Shown here: positions 60,681-64,000 of the stretch, piece after piece
Numbering within the stretch: position 1 is the first letter of the stretch
Layout: every line of letters starts with the position of its first letter
Assembly (NCBI GenBank): GCA_025330725.1
Contig: JAIWND010000014.1
Span: forward strand, 186,001-250,000
Source of the DNA: Chlamydoabsidia padenii
Taxonomy: Eukaryota > Mucoromycota > Mucoromycetes > Mucorales > Cunninghamellaceae
Reading direction: 5' to 3'
Length of the DNA: 64,000 bases
Notes under the pieces: generated by a model
Told to the model about the DNA's origin: nothing
Seen by the model: only the letters and a program-made list of their open reading frames with translations
Database searches by the model: none
Made by a program: the position numbers and the translations under genes

Positions 60681-61953
60681 GATTAGTGTTTATATATTAA
60701 AAAAAAAAAAAAAGTGTTGGTGGACTGAAAGAAAGAGGAAATAAGAATGAGGCGTCGCGCTGAAGTAAAAAAAAAAAAAAAAATCGAAACATTGCAATCC
60801 CGCTTTCGGGTTTCGAATTACATGCTACAATGCAAAAAAAAAAAAAAAAAAAAAAAAATAAAAAAAAAAAAATATCATAGACTCATGATTTATATTACTT
60901 GGATCCCATAAATGATTGATGATCAACATTCAAAGTACATACATTAAATAATAATATGAAGAGCATTATGGTGGAATGCAAGTTTCCCACACATGGAAAG
61001 AACATGCTCTCCGCCAATTCTTCGAGGAAAACTTGCAAATATATATGAAACAGAAAGTAATTGAAACAATAGAGAAAGAATAGAATCAAGCAGTCCAAAA
61101 AATGGTAAAGATAAAACAGAACTTTTTTAGGCAGTTGGCTCTTTGACGAGTGATTTCAGGGGCAGGATTTGAATTTGAAAGCCTGATTGTGGCGGTGGAA
61201 AGGGGAAGGGACATGGTAATTTTTTATAAAGTTATAATGTAGATGTAAACTGAAATATTTATCACAATTAATGGAGAAGACAAAAAGGGGGGGGTGCTTC
61301 ATTTCGTAGGAATTGCTAGGCGCACGGAATTTTGGTGTTCGGCGTTTGAAAATGAAGTTTCCTTCCGTCCAAGTAAAATCATCGCAAGTCTGGACTGACC
61401 AAGGGTCTTGGAGCTTGGATTTTGCGGTGACTGATGTTGGAAATATGCCATAGTGTTCACATCACCATTTTAATCATTAGCATCCGTTGACAATGGAGCG
61501 AGTAGAGCCCTTTCCAAATCTTAGTAGAGGCAGGCGGGATCTGAAAATGAAGTCTGGTTCCTCTTCGTCTTTCTTACAAAGGACAAGTAATGATCATCGC
61601 GAGTCTGGACTGATCGACATAAGGGTCTTGGAGTGGTCAAGTATGCTGGAAATATGACATATTATCTATATGGCCACTTTAATCATTAGCATCTGTTCAC
61701 CATTGAGCGAGTAGTGCTCTTCCAAAATTCCGTACGCCTAGCATTTCCTTATTTTGTGTATCAATCTGATTACAAAGAACAGGGCATTGTCAGGTTTTAG
61801 CTACTAAATCCGTAATGCATGATTTTAGTTATTGGTGAGAGATACCGAGATTGGACATGTCTGTATGGATAATCATTTATTAAAATTAATATTGTTTATT
61901 ATCGATTGGATTCAAAGTATTGTATGTAATAAGAGTTATAAATAATCAGTAAG
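60681..61953. other. Intergenic between importin-9 and Ecm33-like genes
   Basis: Poly-A tracts near 60696-60713, 60766-60783 and 60834-60873 lie in the importin promoter. The inverted-repeat-bounded element occupies 61309-61748. The rest is AT-rich with no supported ORF. Confidence 0.5.
61309..61748 (-). mobile_element. MITE-like element, 440 bp, with 29-bp terminal inverted repeats
   Basis: 61309-61337 and the reverse complement of 61720-61748 agree at about 25 of 29 positions (shared core GCTAGGCG-ACGGAATTTTGG). Inside are two head-to-tail units of the dispersed repeat family in minus orientation, about 194 bp apart (left arms at about 61341-61354 and 61534-61548; cores at about 61471 and 61681). 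No coding capacity, so a non-autonomous element. Confidence 0.68.
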
Positions 61954-63283
61954 CTAGAATAATGTATAGAGAGTGGTAAAGAAGAGAGCCAAGAATAGAC
62001 CGCATTGGGATGAATGGTGTAAAGAGTTCACAGCCGCAGATTCATCATCAAATCCACCTTTCCCATTTCGAATACCAGATTTGGGTTTGGCCACCGACGC
62101 TTTACAAGCAAAAGAGTTCCCCTTGATTACGCCCTTTTTCAGTTGATTGATATGATCGCAAGAGAAGTGACTACTTGAGGTTTGTACATTCAATCCCCCA
62201 CGTACCTATTGTATCATATTAAAAAAGAATCAGAATAAAAGATAATCAATTGTATGTGTTTTTATTCTTACGTCAGCCAAAGCAGGTAGTTCGACTTGAT
62301 CAAAGTTACCAACAATATCCACCGTACCATCCACTTCTTCTAATCTTGGGAAGGCATTCACACTTGTCAATTCGTTGTTTCCCGAAACTGAGAGAGCGCC
62401 ACCGAGATGAGATAAAGATGGAAGTGAGAGATTGTCCAGTCGCATGTTGTCTGTGATGGTGAGTGTACCCGCCACGCCAGTCAATGCGGGTAGTTCCAAT
62501 GTCGTGAATGTGTTGGTGATGAAGGAGATATCGCCCGAGACCTGTCGTAATTCCTTCAATGATATACCGGCCAAGTTTCTAAAAGTACCAACCTTCATTC
62601 CTTGGATTGCATTAAACTATAAGATGGAAAAGAGTGAGTGAGTACGTATGTATGCATGCATATGTTTTATCATCTTAAATCATATTCCGACTTACATCAG
62701 CATTCAAAGCAGGTGAGTTGGCCGAGACAGTCAAGGATCCAGCGATCTTGGTGAGATTCCCTACTGCCAGTTGCTTCAAATAGATATTGTTGGTGATAGA
62801 TATATCTTTGATAACCGACATCTTTAAACCTTCCAAGCGGACAACAGTAGTATCGGCAATGGAGAATTGTTCCACTTGAGTCAAACCAGCAGGGAATTTC
62901 ACTTCATTCAGAGCAGGATGAACAGAGAGTTCAAAGTTTCGCAGGGCAGTAAGTAATGGCATGTCCAAACCAGATAGAGCCTTGTTGTTGAGTAATCGGA
63001 CTTGACCATTGACACCTTGAAGTTTAGGGAAGGATATACGTTGAAGATCGTCATTGTTGGAGATGACCAGGTCACCTTGAAGCATTTCCACACCTTGTAG
63101 TTTTAAATCAGTGATGGCAGTTTGATCAATAAGGATGTTACCACTATAAGATTGACACCCCTTAATGGATTCCAGATCTTCTTGAGACTTGACTTTGAGA
63201 TCACCGCCACATGAGCCATTGACACCAGTTTGAATCACCGCGAGCATAGCACCGATCGTTAATGCAAGTTGCTTCGTTAACAT
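61954..63283 (-). CDS. Sps2/Ecm33-like GPI-anchored cell-wall protein
   Basis: Three exons, 63283-62696, 62616-62272 and 62205-61954, give 394 residues. Signal peptide 1-23 (LALTIGAMLAVIQTGVNG). The body is built of leucine-rich, beta-helix-like repeats typical of the Ecm33/Sps2 (receptor L-domain-like) family: GNILIDQTAITDLKLQGVEM, GDLVISNNDDL, GSLTVSANSPAL, GTLTITDNMRL, GALSVSGNNEL. The paired Cys near the start (SCGGDLKV, IKGCQSYSG) and a CDH/FACK Cys pair near the end fit the family. The C-terminus is a hydrophobic tail (CGLFLALFFTTLYTLF) after small residues, a GPI attachment signal. Ecm33-type proteins are needed for normal wall structure in yeasts; that role is inferred here. Confidence 0.92.
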
Positions 63284-63594
63284 TGTAAGTAAATACCAGA
63301 TCTAGTAATAGTAAAGTGTGTAAAAGAGAGAAGAAGAAGAGGCAAGTTGAGTAATGAGTATTATTTTTTTATGTCAAAAAAGAGATAAATCTACCTAGGT
63401 GTAAGTGGTAGATACAAATATTGATTTCAATAGTGACTGATCCCCTTGTTCTTCATTAACTGTCAAAAAATCACCCGAGATGTGGATAAATCTGTTACTG
63501 GTGCTAAGAAAGAGATAAAACATTAAAATGTTTGTATAATGATTTTTTTTTTTTTTGATCATACCCCATTTTTAGATTTACCCGATATACCATT
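63284..63594. promoter_or_regulatory. Promoter region of the Ecm33-like gene
   Basis: AT-rich gap between the start of the Ecm33-like gene and the stop of the next minus-strand gene. No specific site assigned. Confidence 0.4.
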
Positions 63595-64000
63595 TCAAGA
63601 TTGTAGCTCTTTATCGTGCAGTGTATAGGTTTGTGATTCGTTTCGCTTGTATGCTTGAGACTTTGGTCTGAATATAAAATAAAAAGGATTAGTATACTTG
63701 TTAAATGGAGTATTATTGGCTTGAACTTGCCTTTATCATAATACATTATCAATACAACCAAGTGCCTGATACAACAGGGTTTTCCAAATGCGATTAAGAT
63801 CTGCTATATTGCCAAACATAACAAATACCTTGGTTCTGCTCCAGTACCATTCCACCAATTCACTGTTTCTTGTTTATCTTTTATAAACAACAATAAAGTA
63901 TGTTTCTCAAAAAAGAGAGAAAGACATAATGATACCTATATATAAAAAAAAGTTCAATTCAAAGATTATCAATATCAATGTAGTAGTTAACTTTACCTTG
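63595..64000 (-). CDS. 3' end of an unidentified gene (partial, continues past the window edge)
   Basis: Three exon pieces join in phase on the minus strand: 64000-63997 (CAAG, running off the edge), 63877-63829 and 63667-63595. They encode a C-terminal tail QDKQETVNWWNGTGAEPRP followed by a basic/polar end TYTLHDKELQS. The hydrophilic tail would suit a cytosolic terminus of a transporter, but too little is visible to assign a family. Confidence 0.5.

Overview
The window is nuclear DNA of a filamentous early-diverging fungus, most likely Mucoromycota (Mucorales-like). The basis is an AT-rich sequence, many short GT-AG introns (about 50-180 nt, often with long A or T runs), a eukaryotic tRNA-Leu, fungal families (Sps2/Ecm33-like wall protein, Rom-type RhoGEF), and gene content uncommon in Dikarya: a DOCK-family GEF, a kinesin-13, a tau/MAP4-type repeat protein and a U12-type AT-AC intron. 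Gene models were assembled by hand from splice sites, reading phase and family alignment. Most close exactly in frame at the length expected for the family.

Layout. 0-10 kb, minus strand: a protein with ten tau/MAP2/MAP4-like tubulin-binding repeats, translation elongation factor 2 (7 coding exons, one of 2 nt), and coatomer delta subunit. 10-14 kb, plus: a class I sirtuin and a p24/Erv25-type COPI cargo receptor. 14-17 kb: a CaM-kinase-like Ser/Thr kinase (minus), a small membrane ORF (plus) and tRNA-Leu(UAG) (minus). 17-20 kb: an orphan low-complexity protein (plus) and a conserved orphan membrane protein (minus). 21-25 kb: a transcription factor with two C2H2 pairs (plus) and a choline/ethanolamine phosphotransferase (minus). 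27-34 kb: a Rho1-type GEF (plus) and a large disordered orphan (minus). 35-48 kb, plus: complex I NDUFB3, a GNAT acetyltransferase, a lysine methyltransferase-like protein and a 2883-residue DOCK protein. 48-52 kb: gene-poor repeats. 52-64 kb, minus: a SAM-domain kinesin-13 (KIF24-like), importin-9/Kap114, an Ecm33-like GPI protein, and the 3' end of another gene.

Shared themes (inference from families, not co-regulation): microtubule control (tau-like MAP, kinesin-13), Golgi-ER COPI traffic (delta-COP, p24), Rho/Rac activation and wall growth (RhoGEF, DOCK, Ecm33-like). A palindromic repeat family sits in three intergenic clusters (about 26, 49.5 and 61.5 kb). A short motif close to GCGGGATTTGAAA recurs in intergenic DNA, often 75-240 bp upstream of start codons, and also lies inside that repeat family.

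The strongest leads are the tau-like array, the 2-nt micro-exon of eEF2, the U12-type AT-AC intron, the tandem exon-intron duplication in the DOCK gene, and the GCGGGATTTGAAA motif.
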